A stretch of 64,000 nt of DNA, taken from NCBI GenBank assembly GCA_014905825.1, contig JACGCN010000001.1, positions 744,001 through 808,000 of the forward strand, given 5' to 3'. Positions within the stretch are counted from its first letter, which is position 1, and the number at the start of each line of letters is the position of its first letter. The notes beneath the pieces were generated by a model, which had not been told where the DNA came from, did not search any database, and saw only the letters and a list, made by a program, of their open reading frames with translations. Below are positions 12,131 through 23,008 of this stretch, piece after piece. Origin of the DNA: Lyophyllum atratum (lineage: Eukaryota; Basidiomycota; Agaricomycetes; Agaricales; Lyophyllaceae). Made by a program: the position numbers and the translations under genes.

Positions 12131-13385
12131 TCAAACATCTATGCTGTTACTACGAGTCTGTGGAGTGGTAGGACTCTTAGTTCCCGCTCGACTCCGTCCC
12201 CACTTTACACCAACCCTCTCTCCATCGACTTCAAGGCCATTCGCCCAAGCCTGTGCAGCTGTCTCTGCAACGGAACGCTCCTTGAAGTTGACGAACGCGC
12301 ACCTAGAGCACATTGAATTAGAATTCGATAATTATCACGAAGACGAGACGCACCGTGATTTTCCAACGTGGACGACAGACTTGATCTGTGTAGGTTGAAC
12401 CGTCGGTAATGACTGTAACACATGAGTCCGTATACTGAGTTCTGTGGATTCAGCGGAGAGGGCGGAGAGAAAGATCGAAGTCTGCAGAAGAAGACAGAGA
12501 TGATTTAGTACGAAGAACCATGGTAAGCTGTGTGATAGAACCAAAACGAACAATAGTAACATCGTCTGGGGGTTTGAGGCCCTGGTTGTCCGCGTGAGTC
12601 GCCATGATCTTGCGCGCCACGGGGTCAGTTCCGACCATGGTACCGATCCTGTATATTTTGATGCGCCAGCTCGTTGTCCACAGGCTTTTCATGTCGATAT
12701 GGACATTCCGTTCCACGGCTGCATTCCCCTTTAACGAAGAAAGAGCACACCTGCGGTCGGTTGCGCTTGTAGTAGGGGTCCGTCCGTGCCAGTTGCTTTA
12801 GCATCTCTTGCCTGCAGAAGATGCACGGCCTGAGTCCAAGCCAGACTTGTTACCCTCAAGCTAGACCAACATGCCATGATTAGTAGTATCCCGGATTTCG
12901 TTGTGCACGAGAGGATGCACCTTGCCCTCCATATTCTGCGCATAATACTCCCGATTGATGTCGCTCGTGGGCGCCTCATTCTGCAGCGCCAGTGCTGTGT
13001 CACGCACTTGTGTGGGGAGGCCGTATTCGAGGTCAAGGAGGCACGTTTGGCAGACGTTCTTGACTTTGGCGCACGTTTGGCAGATTACAGTAGTTTTGAA
13101 GCGCATGCCTGTGCCAGGGTTCCAGCGGAAGACGGTGAAAGGTCGAGCGCAGGTCCACAAGATCGTCCGTATTCTTGCTTCGACTGGGACTAGGCTTCAG
13201 CAGAGAAAATGAAGCAAGATCAATTATGGACGTACCATTCTTACGAAGGGGTTATCGCCCAGACCTGGAATACGCGTCAGTGGAGAAGTGAGGGAGGTTC
13301 AGAAAAGAAACCCACATGTCTCGCAAAGAATAGGAAACTCGCTCTGTTCCCAGCCCGCTTTGTTAATGTCGGCCTTGGGTGGCAT
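12131..13385 (-). CDS. slt11: Pre-mRNA-splicing factor Slt11/Ecm2 (RBM22 family)
   Basis: Component of the NineTeen-related complex that contacts U6 snRNA and the 5' splice site in the activated spliceosome. The start at 13385 gives [20 protein letters not shown] and CETC, the usual N-terminus. The zinc-finger region follows with [33 protein letters not shown] and [17 protein letters not shown] (about 13160-12950). Further on are [11 protein letters not shown] and [20 protein letters not shown]. The RRM ends with [19 protein letters not shown] and [16 protein letters not shown]. Stop at 12131. Several short introns interrupt it. The start lies 143 bp from the divergent met8 start. Confidence 0.9.
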
Positions 13386-13528
13386 TTTTGGGAAATCTCG
13401 TCGACGTTGACGATCAAGTCCTCCTTGCCGACTTGAAGTTGTTCGAGCCTTGGATTTGCTGACAAACGCTCTCCATACTTCTCCGCACGTGATATGCGAT
13501 AACTCTGTTTTCCTCATCGACGAGTCGA

Positions 13529-14358
13529 ATGGCGCAGACAGTGGGAGGAGGGTCATTACTCATCGCATGGCAGCTCAAGGACAAACATGTTCTCATCGTC
13601 GGCGGTGGAGAAGTTGCTTCGCAGCGCATAGAATCTATTCTCGCTACAGACGCCCACATAGCTGTGCTCTCTCCCCATAACGGTCTCAATCCACGTACCA
13701 AACGCTTTATTGACGCACACCCCGACCGCATCACCTACCATGATCGTCTCTTTGCTGGGGTTGAAGAACTAGAAGGGATGGATATGGTACTCACCGCCCT
13801 GGACGACGTTGACCTCTCGCGCGATATATGCAATATGTGCCGCAAGGCCAGAATTCCGGTTAACGCTGCGGACATACCAGACTCCTGCGACTTCTATTTT
13901 GGCTCGCAAATACGCGACGGTCCACTGCAGATCATGATCTCTACCAACGGAAACGGGCCAAAAATGGCAAACTTGGTCAAGAAGAAGCTGCAAAAGCGCG
14001 CTTTCTGGTGTTGAAGGTCAGGCAATCACGAAAGTAGGGGAGCTCAGGGCACAGCTCAAGGTTAGAGCCCCTGGTGTGGGCGGGTTAATAGGAAAGAGGA
14101 GGATGAAATGGATGACCAATGTGTGCAATGTTTGGGAGATGAAGAGCTTGCAGCTGCTCGACGATGCTATGATGCAGAAACTTTTGGACGAGGGTTGGGA
14201 GAACTGACCTTGTTCCAAGTTTCGCTGAACTAGGCGGTCACCGCGAGTCAAGCAGCCAGATTACCCACGACAATTTGTCTCCTCTGCTCGGCGCCGCAGT
14301 AGGTTTTATTGCTGGAGGCCTTTGCACTTTGCTGGTCGCCTTGGCTCGACGGAAATAG
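13529..14358 (+). CDS. met8: Met8-type siroheme synthase, reading frame broken by two +1 shifts
   Basis: Bifunctional precorrin-2 dehydrogenase / sirohydrochlorin ferrochelatase making siroheme for sulfite (and nitrite) reductase. The NAD-binding Rossmann motif is HVLIVGGGEVASQRIESIL, followed by NAADIPDSCDFYFGSQI and MISTNGNGPKMANL, all in one frame to about 13997. That frame then meets a stop at 14012, but the Met8 helical domain goes on at once in the +1 frame (ALSGVEGQAITKVGELRAQL, then APGVGGLIGKRRMKWM) to 14200. There a second +1 step leads to LVPSFAELGG and a hydrophobic C-terminus (LLGAAVGFIAGGLCTLLVAL) that could be a tail anchor, stopping at 14358. A 46-nt and a 40-nt intron could be drawn formally but would remove conserved sequence. 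Either a disrupted allele or sequence errors. Confidence 0.75.
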
Positions 14359-14682
14359 ACTTGTACCATCTGGTACGCTTGAAACCAATAGGTTTCCTTT
14401 CCTCGTAACAGGATAACGATAGTCGGCTGAATTCCCACCACTTGCTAGACGTTACGACTATCTAGCCTATGCTGTTCTTGGCGTCTTTTCCATCACGAAT
14501 GTCTTTCAACGAGCCCACGCGAGGAGAGCATCTGTATATGGGGCGTTATGGTGGGGAAGCACCTGGCCCACAAGGAGAGCGCTACTCATGTTGGGCATAT
14601 ATCGCAGAGCCAGTATATAGTAATGCCCCTGACGGTGGGTGGTATGTAATACCAGACATGGCACGGAGAAGGGCCCAAACAA
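14359..14682. other. Convergent intergenic region, met8 / rcl1
   Basis: About 320 bp between convergent 3' ends. A plus-strand open frame (14469-14708) overlaps the rcl1 3' end and shows no recognisable protein. No RNA gene or repeat was seen. Confidence 0.5.
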
Positions 14683-16135
14683 TCAAGCGAGTGTCCGGTT
14701 CGCATTGATATAACCTGTCCCATAACATGAATACAGCAACTGGGTGGAGCCCGGCTCTGCGGCCACGATCTTGAAGGATGTGCCAAAGAACTGTCTGACG
14801 TCCCGCAAGAACTGTATTCTGTGAGGCGGTGTAAGTATCGACCAACATTATTCATGAAAGACAACGTACGTTCGTGGAGTGGGTTCGCCCATGCGACATC
14901 TTCCAACGTCCTCGCTTCCAAGAACCATCATGAGGAGGATGAGAACTTGATGTTGCCGGTCTACGCAACCCCCTGAATTTACTTCGGCCATAAGAGCCCG
15001 GGCTGCCTCAAGCCCGATATCCTCTGGCGCTACACCAGGTTTGGAGATGGCTTCAGCACAGTGTATGGCAGAGGTCGTTGACTCTGCAAGAAGACTGAGA
15101 GCGTAGCCCGGTGATCTAGGTGGCAAATTGGTGAGGAACATATGCAGATGTGAGGGAGAAACACTCACTTTCCACTTTCATCGCCTTTGTAAACGTCGGA
15201 ATAGAGATATATATCAGGGATATAACGGTTGAGAATAGAACGGGAAGATTCGATCATTCGATTGGAGAATTGAGGGTTTACTCGAACAGCATGCCTGTTC
15301 AATCGATACTAGTCAGTATATGGAAAGGTAGTTAGAATCGAGTAACGCACGCGACGCCCCGTATCCGCTTAATTTTGCCAGGGTCCACGAAGTTCAGAGT
15401 TTTGACTTGCTTGACAATAGGACAGAGGAACTGAACCTCTCCACCGCCTTCTGGTGGTGCCCCACGCTTTTTTATCTAATGATAGGATGCATAAGAAAGG
15501 CAAGTGACCCCGTTGCAAACGATCTTACCCGAAGTTCCAACCCGTCAGAGATTCCAAACAATTGCAGATGTGGTAATGTGACCGTCCTAACTAGATCTAC
15601 CTGTAGAAGGTAAAAACAAAATGTAGGTTGCAAGGGCAAAGCGTGACATACTGAGAGGTCGTTTTCGTCTGTCGTAATCCCTCGAAGGGTGAGTTGGAAG
15701 GGTGTTTTTGAAAACGGAGCGAGCATAACGAGGGGTTCGAGATAGTATCCAATAGACCGTGATAGTGGACAGTCGTGTGTCACGACACCGCCTGAAATGA
15801 CACCGGGTTTGAGAAGGATGGCGGTACCTGTAATATCGACATATCAGCAAGTCCAAGAAGAAACAAGGTATGAAACGCGTACCAGTGACAGATATTTCAA
15901 TTATAGTGCCATTGGTGGCTTTCTCTAGCAGCCGCAGAAGACTAATCTCAAAGTCTGCCGAGGTGAGGGTCAGCAATAGATTGCAACTAGACAGCCTGCA
16001 TGACCTACCTCTTAGACCTGGATTTTTGTCATCGGAACGGATTTTGTCAATTCTGACATGTTTCCCACTGAGTATGGAGAGAACGAGACGGTGGCGCAGG
16101 TGCTGGTGGCCGCTGAACTGGAGCAGACTGGTCAT
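14683..16135 (-). CDS. rcl1: Rcl1, RNA 3'-terminal phosphate cyclase-like ribosome biogenesis factor
   Basis: Nucleolar U3 snoRNP-associated protein needed for 18S rRNA processing with Bms1. The start at 16135 gives MTSLLQFSGHQHLRHRLVLS. Next are GKHVRIDKIRSDDKNPGL, DFEISLLRLLEKATNGT, ISGGVVTHDCPLSRSIGYYL and FQLTLRGITTDENDLSVD. The C-terminal exons read SPGYALSLLAESTT, GCVDRQHQVLILLMMVLG and, after an intron, IQFLRDVRQFFGTSFKIVAA, with the stop at 14683. About six exons are separated by introns of roughly 50-60 nt. Domain content and length fit the RTC-like family; members of the Rcl1 branch are considered catalytically inactive. The start codon is only 79 bp from that of uba3 on the other strand. 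Confidence 0.9.
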
Positions 16136-16214
16136 GGTAGAAATCCAGAAAATATGCTTACATAATGGCAAGATCAACGCGCTAAGATCGGCGACTTGCA
16201 TCTCCTCGACGTCC

Positions 16215-17890
16215 ATGGCCACCACCTCGCAGAACACAGACACAGACTGGCAAGGCCGCTACTACCACATTGACCAAGTCCTCGATAGACCTGGTCCCCG
16301 CACTGATCCCGCCTTCCTCGCCGGCGATGGAGTACGCACTCGTCTCCCATAGCCATACTCGGTGACTCACATAACAGTCTAACAGGTCAAGGATTTCCTG
16401 CGCAACCAGGCCAAGATCCTCGTGATTGGTGCTGGTGGGCTCGGCTGCGAAATTCTCGCGAACCTCGCTCTCACTGGCTCCAAGGACATTCATGTCATCG
16501 ACATGGACACCATCGATATCAGCAATCTGAATCGCCAGTTTCTGTTCAGGTAGCACCCCTGTCTAGACTGGAACTCGCCTATTTTGTCTCACCTTGATAT
16601 CCCAAGGCCGAAAGACGTCGGGAAGCCTAAGGCTACAGTTGCCGCAGAGTTTATTATGAATCGCGTCCCAGGTGTAAAGGTTACCCCGTGAGTTTGCATA
16701 GATTACCCATAAACCTTAGCCTGGCCGTGTACTAAACGGTAATCTCCAGATATTTTGGAAAGATTCAGGACAAGGATGATGACTATTACATGCAATTCAA
16801 CCTTGTCATCTGCGGCTTAGATTCGGTCGAGGCCCGCCGGTGGATGAACGCGACTCTAGTTAATCTTGTCGATCCTGAGAATCCGGAAAGTCTGAAGCCT
16901 CTTATTGACGGAGGCACTGAAGGTTTGCCCGGATTCCGATACCAGTTATATCCCTGGTCATACACATAATTTATAACAGGTTTCAAGGGTCAAGCACGCG
17001 TTATTCTCCCCACCATCACGTCATGTTACGAATGCTCACTGGACATGCTCAACAAACCAACTGCTTTCCCTATTTGCACAATCGCTAACACTCCCCGACT
17101 CCCCGAACATTGTATCGAATGGGCATCCGTCCTAGAATGGCCGCGCGCTAAAGGAGGTTAGTTACCGGTCGCTGCGCGCCACACCTTCTGAGTTAACCCG
17201 TCAGTGCAGATCTGAAACTAGATACCGATGACCCGGAGCATATTGGATGGTTATACACCATTGCTTCTGCCCGCGCAAAGGAATTCAAGATTGAGGGCGT
17301 GACATGGTCGTTGACGCAGGGTGTTGTGAAGAACATCATCCCAGCTATTGCTTCCACGAATGCCATCATCTCAGGTAAGTGATGTACTCTCGGAGTTATT
17401 GGAACGACTTTGACTCGATTTTTTAGCTGCATGTTGCAACGAAGCTTTCAAGATCGCAACTAGCTCTGCGGCCTACCTCAACAACTACTTCATGCTCATC
17501 GGCACGGAGGGTGTCTACTCTTACACATTTGAACACGAGAAACGGGACGACTGTCCTGTCTGTGGCGGCGAGTCCCTAGAACTCCCCATCAGTCCCGATT
17601 TTACCGTTGAGCAGCTCATCGAACTGCTAGTGGAGAAACAGGACATGTATATACTCAATTTGAAACCACCATCTCAATTGGTACTCATTCTTTTCTTCAG
17701 TCAAATCAAGAAACCATCTCTGTCAACCCCAACTTTGCAAATATATCTACAGGCTCCACCTCAACTCGAAGAAGCCACGCGTCCGAATCTAACGAAGAAA
17801 GTGTCGGAGCTTGTACCGTCCGAAGGAGAGGTGACGGTCACCGCATCCACGCTCCCCTTCAGCCTGTCCCTGCGGATTACATATACTTGA
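16215..17890 (+). CDS. uba3: Uba3, catalytic subunit of the NEDD8-activating enzyme
   Basis: Adenylates and thioesterifies NEDD8/Rub1 together with Ula1/APP-BP1 for transfer to Ubc12. The ATP-binding fold begins [20 protein letters not shown] with [18 protein letters not shown]. Zinc ligands are visible as SCYECSL and DDCPVCGG. The catalytic cysteine lies in [19 protein letters not shown]. The C-terminal ubiquitin-like E2-binding domain reads [20 protein letters not shown] through to the stop at 17890. At least seven exons are joined by short introns (first intron 16332-16385). The ORF that reads through near 17640-17700 contains a 54-nt intron whose removal restores [11 protein letters not shown]. 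Confidence 0.93.
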
Positions 17891-18039
17891 GTACATCTTC
17901 GTTGTCATCATCTCCCTTGTTTGTTGTCTTTTTGCATTGTTAACCTCGAATGATAATTGCTGTGATATAACTCTTCGAGAGGTAAGATATTTCTCAACCA
18001 AGTGGCGATACTGCATACAAATACAACTGCGCTTCGCGA

Positions 18040-20215
18040 TTACCGATATATAACACAGACTCTGCCAAAATCCCCATCGCCCGTGCCTCCCCCTGCAGCA
18101 ACCAGCCACTGCTCGAGAACAGGGAAGCCAGCTTCAAACCGCACCGCCAGCTCGTCCGTATGGTGCTCCCCGTCCAGCAGCGCCAAAAATTCCGGTGGAA
18201 AGGTGCGAAAACCTAATCCACCTGCTTGCGATGCGGTCTGGGACCAGAGTGGCCGTTGCCGGATCGACGTAGAATTAGATGGTGGTAGAGCAGTTTTGGG
18301 AAGAACAGGCGATGGAGGTGGGCCGATGGGTGTAATGAGGGATTGTCGTCGTGATTCAGTACGTCTGTGACCGTCCTGTGATGTGGTGGCCGTCGTAGGT
18401 GTAACCATGCTCTCTTGCTGATAATGGATCCACGACGTGCGAGGACTCCCGACAACGTTCCCACTGTTTGATTTTTGGACGTCTCCGCGGCTACGAAGCT
18501 GTTCCAGGACTTTTTCAGCTGCGCTGGCCCGTCTGGCACGATGGGTGGCGGAAATTGGCGCTATGGTGACGGTGGCGGCAGATGGATGGGTCATGATGTG
18601 GTTGTTTTCCTGTGGGGTTGTATGATTGCTCAGGTTGAGTTCAGGGCTTGCGGATTGGACTGCAGCAGTGGATGGGGAGCGGCCACGGAAGAAGGCAGAA
18701 GGCTGGCTCGTGAAGAAGGCTGATGTTGGGTCGGCATTCGGGGGGGATGGTGTATATGGAGGGAACCGGAGAGGGACTCCATTGGAAAGGCTGTCAGCGC
18801 GCTTCCGGGATAAAGCTGACGTGATAGGAAGCTGAGGGTCCTGCGGCAATGCTAGGACTTGGGAGGGATCTGGTGGGAGAAGAACTGGGTAACGGTGAAC
18901 TCGCCGCAAGAAACCCTGGAGTGGAAATGAGCCAGAGATAATGATACTATGGAGATAACTACCTTAATTACACCAAAACTGGTAAACCGTCTGACGTCGA
19001 TACCAAGGTGGTGCACGTCGTGTGTATCCATCCACTCCAAAACTGTCCTTCCGGGTTTCAACCTTGAGTACAGATGAAGGAGTTTTGGCCAATCAGGAAC
19101 GGAGTGGCCTAGTCATCGCTGTGAATACGACGAAGATGGAGGCCTGAAGGGGTAGATTACGGACCTGGTTTGGTGACATAAGGCCCACATTCATCCCGGA
19201 CGTGAGCCTCGTCCGCCAGCCACTGTATGCTGTTGACAAGGGTATACATGTTTGAATACTGAAAGATATCAACAGTCATAATGACTTGGTAAAATCTGAC
19301 GGGCGTCAGCGGAAGTTGTTGAGAAGAGGTATGAAGATCATACAGGAGATGAGAGATAGCTCGACGAGTGAGCAGAATATCGCAGTCAGCGAGGTGCGCT
19401 ATTCGACTGACGTGGTTTGTGCCATCAATAAACTTACAGACCTGCAAAGAACGGGTTCACATCGGAGAGATATAATGAGTAATGTCGTACGTTGACCATC
19501 GTAAGGTCCCAGTTGTCTTCCACTCTTCTACTGATATTGATGAGTGCTAAAGGAACCATCCAATCCTTGACGGGAGGTGGATTCGGATAGAATGGGAATA
19601 TCTTGAGTTCTATCGAGTTGAAACGATCTATGGGTATTGACGTTTCTGAGTACGAGTTGAGATCTTCATATAGCTGCTCAAGGATGGCATGTATGGCTGG
19701 AGACGTCTCTGGATTGTACAAGAAACCAGATTCCTTCTGTAAGAAAGTGAGTACTTGTCCTCGAAGGACGGTATACACATGCGCACCTCGCATGAAGAAA
19801 GAACGCGGCTGACTTTGCGAACTATAGGCTCGTAGCAGCTAAGATCTGCTGAACGGTCGAACACGAAGCACAGATTGTATCGAAAGTAGTTCCGCTCATA
19901 CTTTCCCCGGAGCTCGACCGGGAAGCCTATTACACGGTGGTTCTTGGTCGAACAAGTAACGAGACGTCCGCAGAGTTGGCTGGGTGGGATAACATACTTG
20001 GAGATGTCATCGAAATGGAAAAGCACGGGATTACAGGACGTCGAACGCGCCGAGCGGTCACGGTTATAATCGACAGGCGATGTCGGGGTTACCAGGCTTT
20101 CTGGAACGGCGATGAGGCCCTCTGGTACCTGGTAGATGATTTTTGGGCCCTGTTGAACGTCAAAGACTGAGTAGAATACAGACTGGATGCGCGGAAGGAA
20201 AGAGTCCGAGTTCAT
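18040..20215 (-). CDS. npr2: Npr2 (NPRL2), GATOR1/SEACIT subunit
   Basis: Subunit of the GTPase-activating complex (Npr2-Npr3-Iml1) that turns off Gtr1/Rag and hence TORC1 when amino acids are scarce. From the start at 20215: FLPRIQSVFYSVFDVQQGP, KIIYQVPEGLIAVPESLV, KNHRVIGFPVELRGKYERN and [20 protein letters not shown]. Middle exons give IPIDRFNSIELKIFPFYPNP, VKDWMVPLALINI and CKFIDGTNHVSRIAHLAD. The C-terminal part has VLEWMDTHDVHHLGIDVRRF and FGVIKGFLRRVHRYPVL, then a 200-residue Ser/Pro-rich insertion before a final conserved segment (FRTFPPEFLALLDGEHHTDE). About eight exons. Start-to-start distance to the divergent ogg1 is 66 bp. Confidence 0.9.
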
Positions 20216-20281
20216 GGCGAGTCGCGTTGAGACAACTGCAAACAAATTGCGATTCACGACCGCCACCACTCCCTCGCCGTG

Positions 20282-21653
20282 ATGACCTCTGTCTTGCCTG
20301 CTTTCCATTCGCTTCCGCTCCCCGTCATCCAACTCTCGCTTGCTGCGGTACTCAAATGCGGCCAATCATTTCGCTGGGCTATCCTTCCTGTAGCGGACGA
20401 CACTGAGTATCGCCTCTGCCTCCGTGACTGTGTTGTGTGCCTTCGACAGTCTCCGACCACTCTTTTCTACCGCGCCATATACCCAGATCCTCAGCCTACG
20501 CCCGTGCAGCAACCTCTCAGAGATGCTGAAACTCTTGTCTGGCTCAATGACTACTTCCAGCTGGATATTGACCTTGCCACTCTGTATAACGAATGGTCTA
20601 CACGCGACAGCGTCTTCGCTGGAATGCAATCGAGGTTCCAGGGTATAAGAATACTCAGGCAGGATCCCTGGGAGAACCTTATCTCGTGAGTGCCTCCGCA
20701 TTGCCCAAGTGCTGCGTCTTAGCCACTTTGGCTGCTCAGGTTTATATGTTCTTCCAACAACAATATTTCCCGCATAACGAAAATGGTGCAAGCCCTCTGT
20801 ACCCATTATTCTCCTCCACTGCTTTCTTTTCCAGGAGAAGATGTCAAATACCATCCCTTTCCGCCTCCCTCGGTCCTTGCTGAGCCGACTGCATCCGCCA
20901 CCCTTCGTTCACTTGGATTCGGGTACCGTGCCGATTTTATTCAACGGACGGCGAAGATGCTTCTCGATAGTCACGGAAAGACGACCCTCCGCCATGATAC
21001 CTCTGAAGCCTCGGAGAAGTGGCTAATGGGATTAAGGTCCAGCACGACCAATGAAGCAAGGGAAGAGCTCCTGAAGTTTATCGGCGTCGGAAGGAAGGTA
21101 GCAGACTGTGTTCTGCTGATGAGTCTAGATAAGGTATTGAGATCTCTCTCTCTTCTGTTGGCATAACACTCAGATATTGTAGAAAGAAGTTGTCCCTGTC
21201 GATACACATGTTTACCAGATCGCTACGAAGTACTACGGGCTCAAAGGCGTTTCTGGATCAAGCGGAAAGAAGGTTAATATGACAGCAAAAATCTACGATG
21301 ATGTCAACACCAAACTCTTCAATGTTTGGGGCGAATATGCTGGTTGGGCGCATTCTGTGAGCGATGGTCTGTTTTCCGAAGATATCATCTAATCTGTCTA
21401 ATAGGTTTTATTTACTGCGGATCTCAAGTCTTTTGCCTCTTATGGCCTTCCAACGCCATCTAGTTCCATTACATCGCCCTCACCGAAGAAAATAGTCCAG
21501 GACGTGGCGCCAAAGGACCTTCTTCCTACACCCCCGATGACCCCGTTACAGTCCCCACTGAAACGCGTGCATGGTCTAGTACATGCTGGTACTGACTCTG
21601 AGGATGCTTGCACTCTGGCTGAACGCGTTAAGCGGAGGCGACGCGGTGTTTAA
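20282..21653 (+). CDS. ogg1: 8-oxoguanine DNA glycosylase/AP lyase Ogg1
   Basis: Removes 8-oxoG opposite C and nicks the abasic site. The N-terminal OGG domain reads LSLAAVLKCGQSFRWAIL. After an intron the HhH-GPD core begins FICSSNNNISRITKMVQAL, followed by LRSLGFGYRADFIQRTAKML. The helix-hairpin-helix is FIGVGRKVADCVLLMSLDK, with the catalytic lysine in GRKVADC. The active-site aspartate is in VPVDTHVYQIATKYYGLKG, then NVWGEYAGWAHSVLFTADLK. A basic C-terminus (VKRRRRGV) could be a nuclear localisation signal. Five or so exons; stop at 21651-21653. Confidence 0.93.
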
Positions 21654-22029
21654 TACTATCACTTGCGACTGACTCGTCCAATGCGATCGTGTGACGCAGT
21701 CCGACTCTGGCCTATCTAGTACAACAGCATCCTGCGAGCTCATCTGCGTTACCATTCGACATGAGCGCAAAGAAGGATTGCCTATAACATGTCACTTTCC
21801 CACATGGCGGCGCAGCCTTGTACCGCTTGCACCTCCAAACTTCTCAGACACAGAAATTCTAGAAACATCTACGAACTATGAAACTTTTGACGTCTTTTCT
21901 ACGACAGAGTAGTATCATATACGACGTACGCTGCGTCATGTTTCAGAAGGTAGGCCACCATATAGATAGAGACCCCGTCCAATTCAAACCTCTCATCCCA
22001 TACCACATCATCACCCGACCACCAATACG
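21654..22029. other. Intergenic region upstream of small heat-shock gene
   Basis: About 375 bp holding the ogg1 3' end and the promoter of the first small heat-shock gene. It contains heat-shock-element-like GAA/TTC blocks near 21853-21882 (listed separately). Confidence 0.5.
21853..21882 (+). promoter_or_regulatory. Candidate heat-shock element (imperfect)
   Basis: TTC at 21857-21859 and GAA at 21862-21864 form a correctly spaced TTC-nn-GAA pair. More GAA triplets lie at 21853, 21873 and 21880 with imperfect spacing. The site is about 165 bp before the ATG of an Hsp20-family gene, which is the main reason to take it seriously. Confidence 0.45.
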
Positions 22030-22602
22030 ATGACTAGTATCTTTTACGAGCCATTTTATGATATCGACCGCTTCTTCGATGCCGTCTCTCCTCTGCTTAC
22101 TGGCCAAGGTCAGGGTCAGGCACGTCGCGCAATCGAGAACGAGGATAGTGCCGTTCGCGCTGTGAGGCCGAGGTATATTACACTCAAATTGACGTTGAGA
22201 ATGGAGAGACTTATTTCCCTGTGCAGAATGGACCTCCACGAGGACAAAGACACCAACACAGTAACCGCCATGTTTGAGCTCCCCGGGCTGAAGAAGGACG
22301 ATGTTAGTATCGACCTTCAGAATGGGCGCCTCACAATCTCTGCGGAGAACAAACCCCCAGAGGACCTCAAGCCAGATGGATATGCAATTAGGGAGAGACG
22401 CTATGGCAAATTCTCGAGGACCTTGCAGGTCCCACCAGGTGTAAAGGTATGTTTTACGATAAGAATATTTGAACTAGCACCGAATATTCTAAACTCTGTG
22501 TAGGAGGACCAAATCAAGGCAACCATGGACAATGGGGTCTTGAAACTGCAGTTCCCGAAATCAGTCCCAGAGTCGGCGCCGAAGAAAATCAACGTCGAGT
22601 GA
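22030..22602 (+). CDS. Small heat-shock protein (Hsp20/alpha-crystallin), copy 1
   Basis: ATP-independent holdase chaperone. Exons 22030-22172, 22227-22446 and 22504-22602. The N-terminal arm is MTSIFYEPFYDIDRFFDAVS. The alpha-crystallin domain starts MDLHEDKDTNTVTAMFELPG and has KKDDVSIDLQNGRLTISAE, YGKFSRTLQVPPGVK and NGVLKLQFPKS. It ends with the oligomerisation motif INV in APKKINVE. It shares both intron positions and most of its sequence with the copy at 25330-25899, which faces it 2.7 kb away, so the two are paralogues of a fairly recent duplication. Confidence 0.93.
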
Positions 22603-23008
22603 GACCAATATTGTAGGACGAAGATCATTTGTGTGACGTAGTCCCGAACCTGAGCCCCTCCGTTCTGACTGCTCTCGTCTTACTGGTGTTAAGAACTGAT
22701 AACGACGAAAAATTGATACTGCACTCGGGTCATCGATTTACGATTTATACAAACATTGTCCGTTACATTGTTCTACCCTTCGTATCTCTGATACAATAGT
22801 CATCGGACTGTTCGATTCCAGCGCCACAGTATTTCGCGCCACTTAAAAGCCGTATAATAACAAAAGGGTCTTTCGGACAGACGCTGTCTAGTATCAAGCG
22901 ATGACCGACGACTAATTGGTGTAGCAGAATGAATTTAAGCTAAGCATGCTTACAAAAAAATGCAATCTAACAGTGCGAGAGAATAACCCAAGATCAAAGA
23001 ATTCCTGT
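22603..23008. other. Convergent intergenic region, hsp20 copy 1 / nmt1
   Basis: About 405 bp of 3' flanking sequence for two convergent genes, AT-rich. I saw no gene, RNA or repeat. Confidence 0.5.

Noticed and set aside
13976..14021. 46-nt intron repairing the first Met8 shift
   Set aside because: Length is acceptable, but it removes a conserved helix and lacks a convincing branch point; kept only as an alternative.
14469..14708. Plus-strand open frame MLFLASFPSRMSFNEP...
   Set aside because: Runs antisense into the rcl1 3' end; no splice support or recognisable family.
18437..18835. Several open frames antisense to npr2
   Set aside because: Shadows of a Ser/Pro-rich coding exon.
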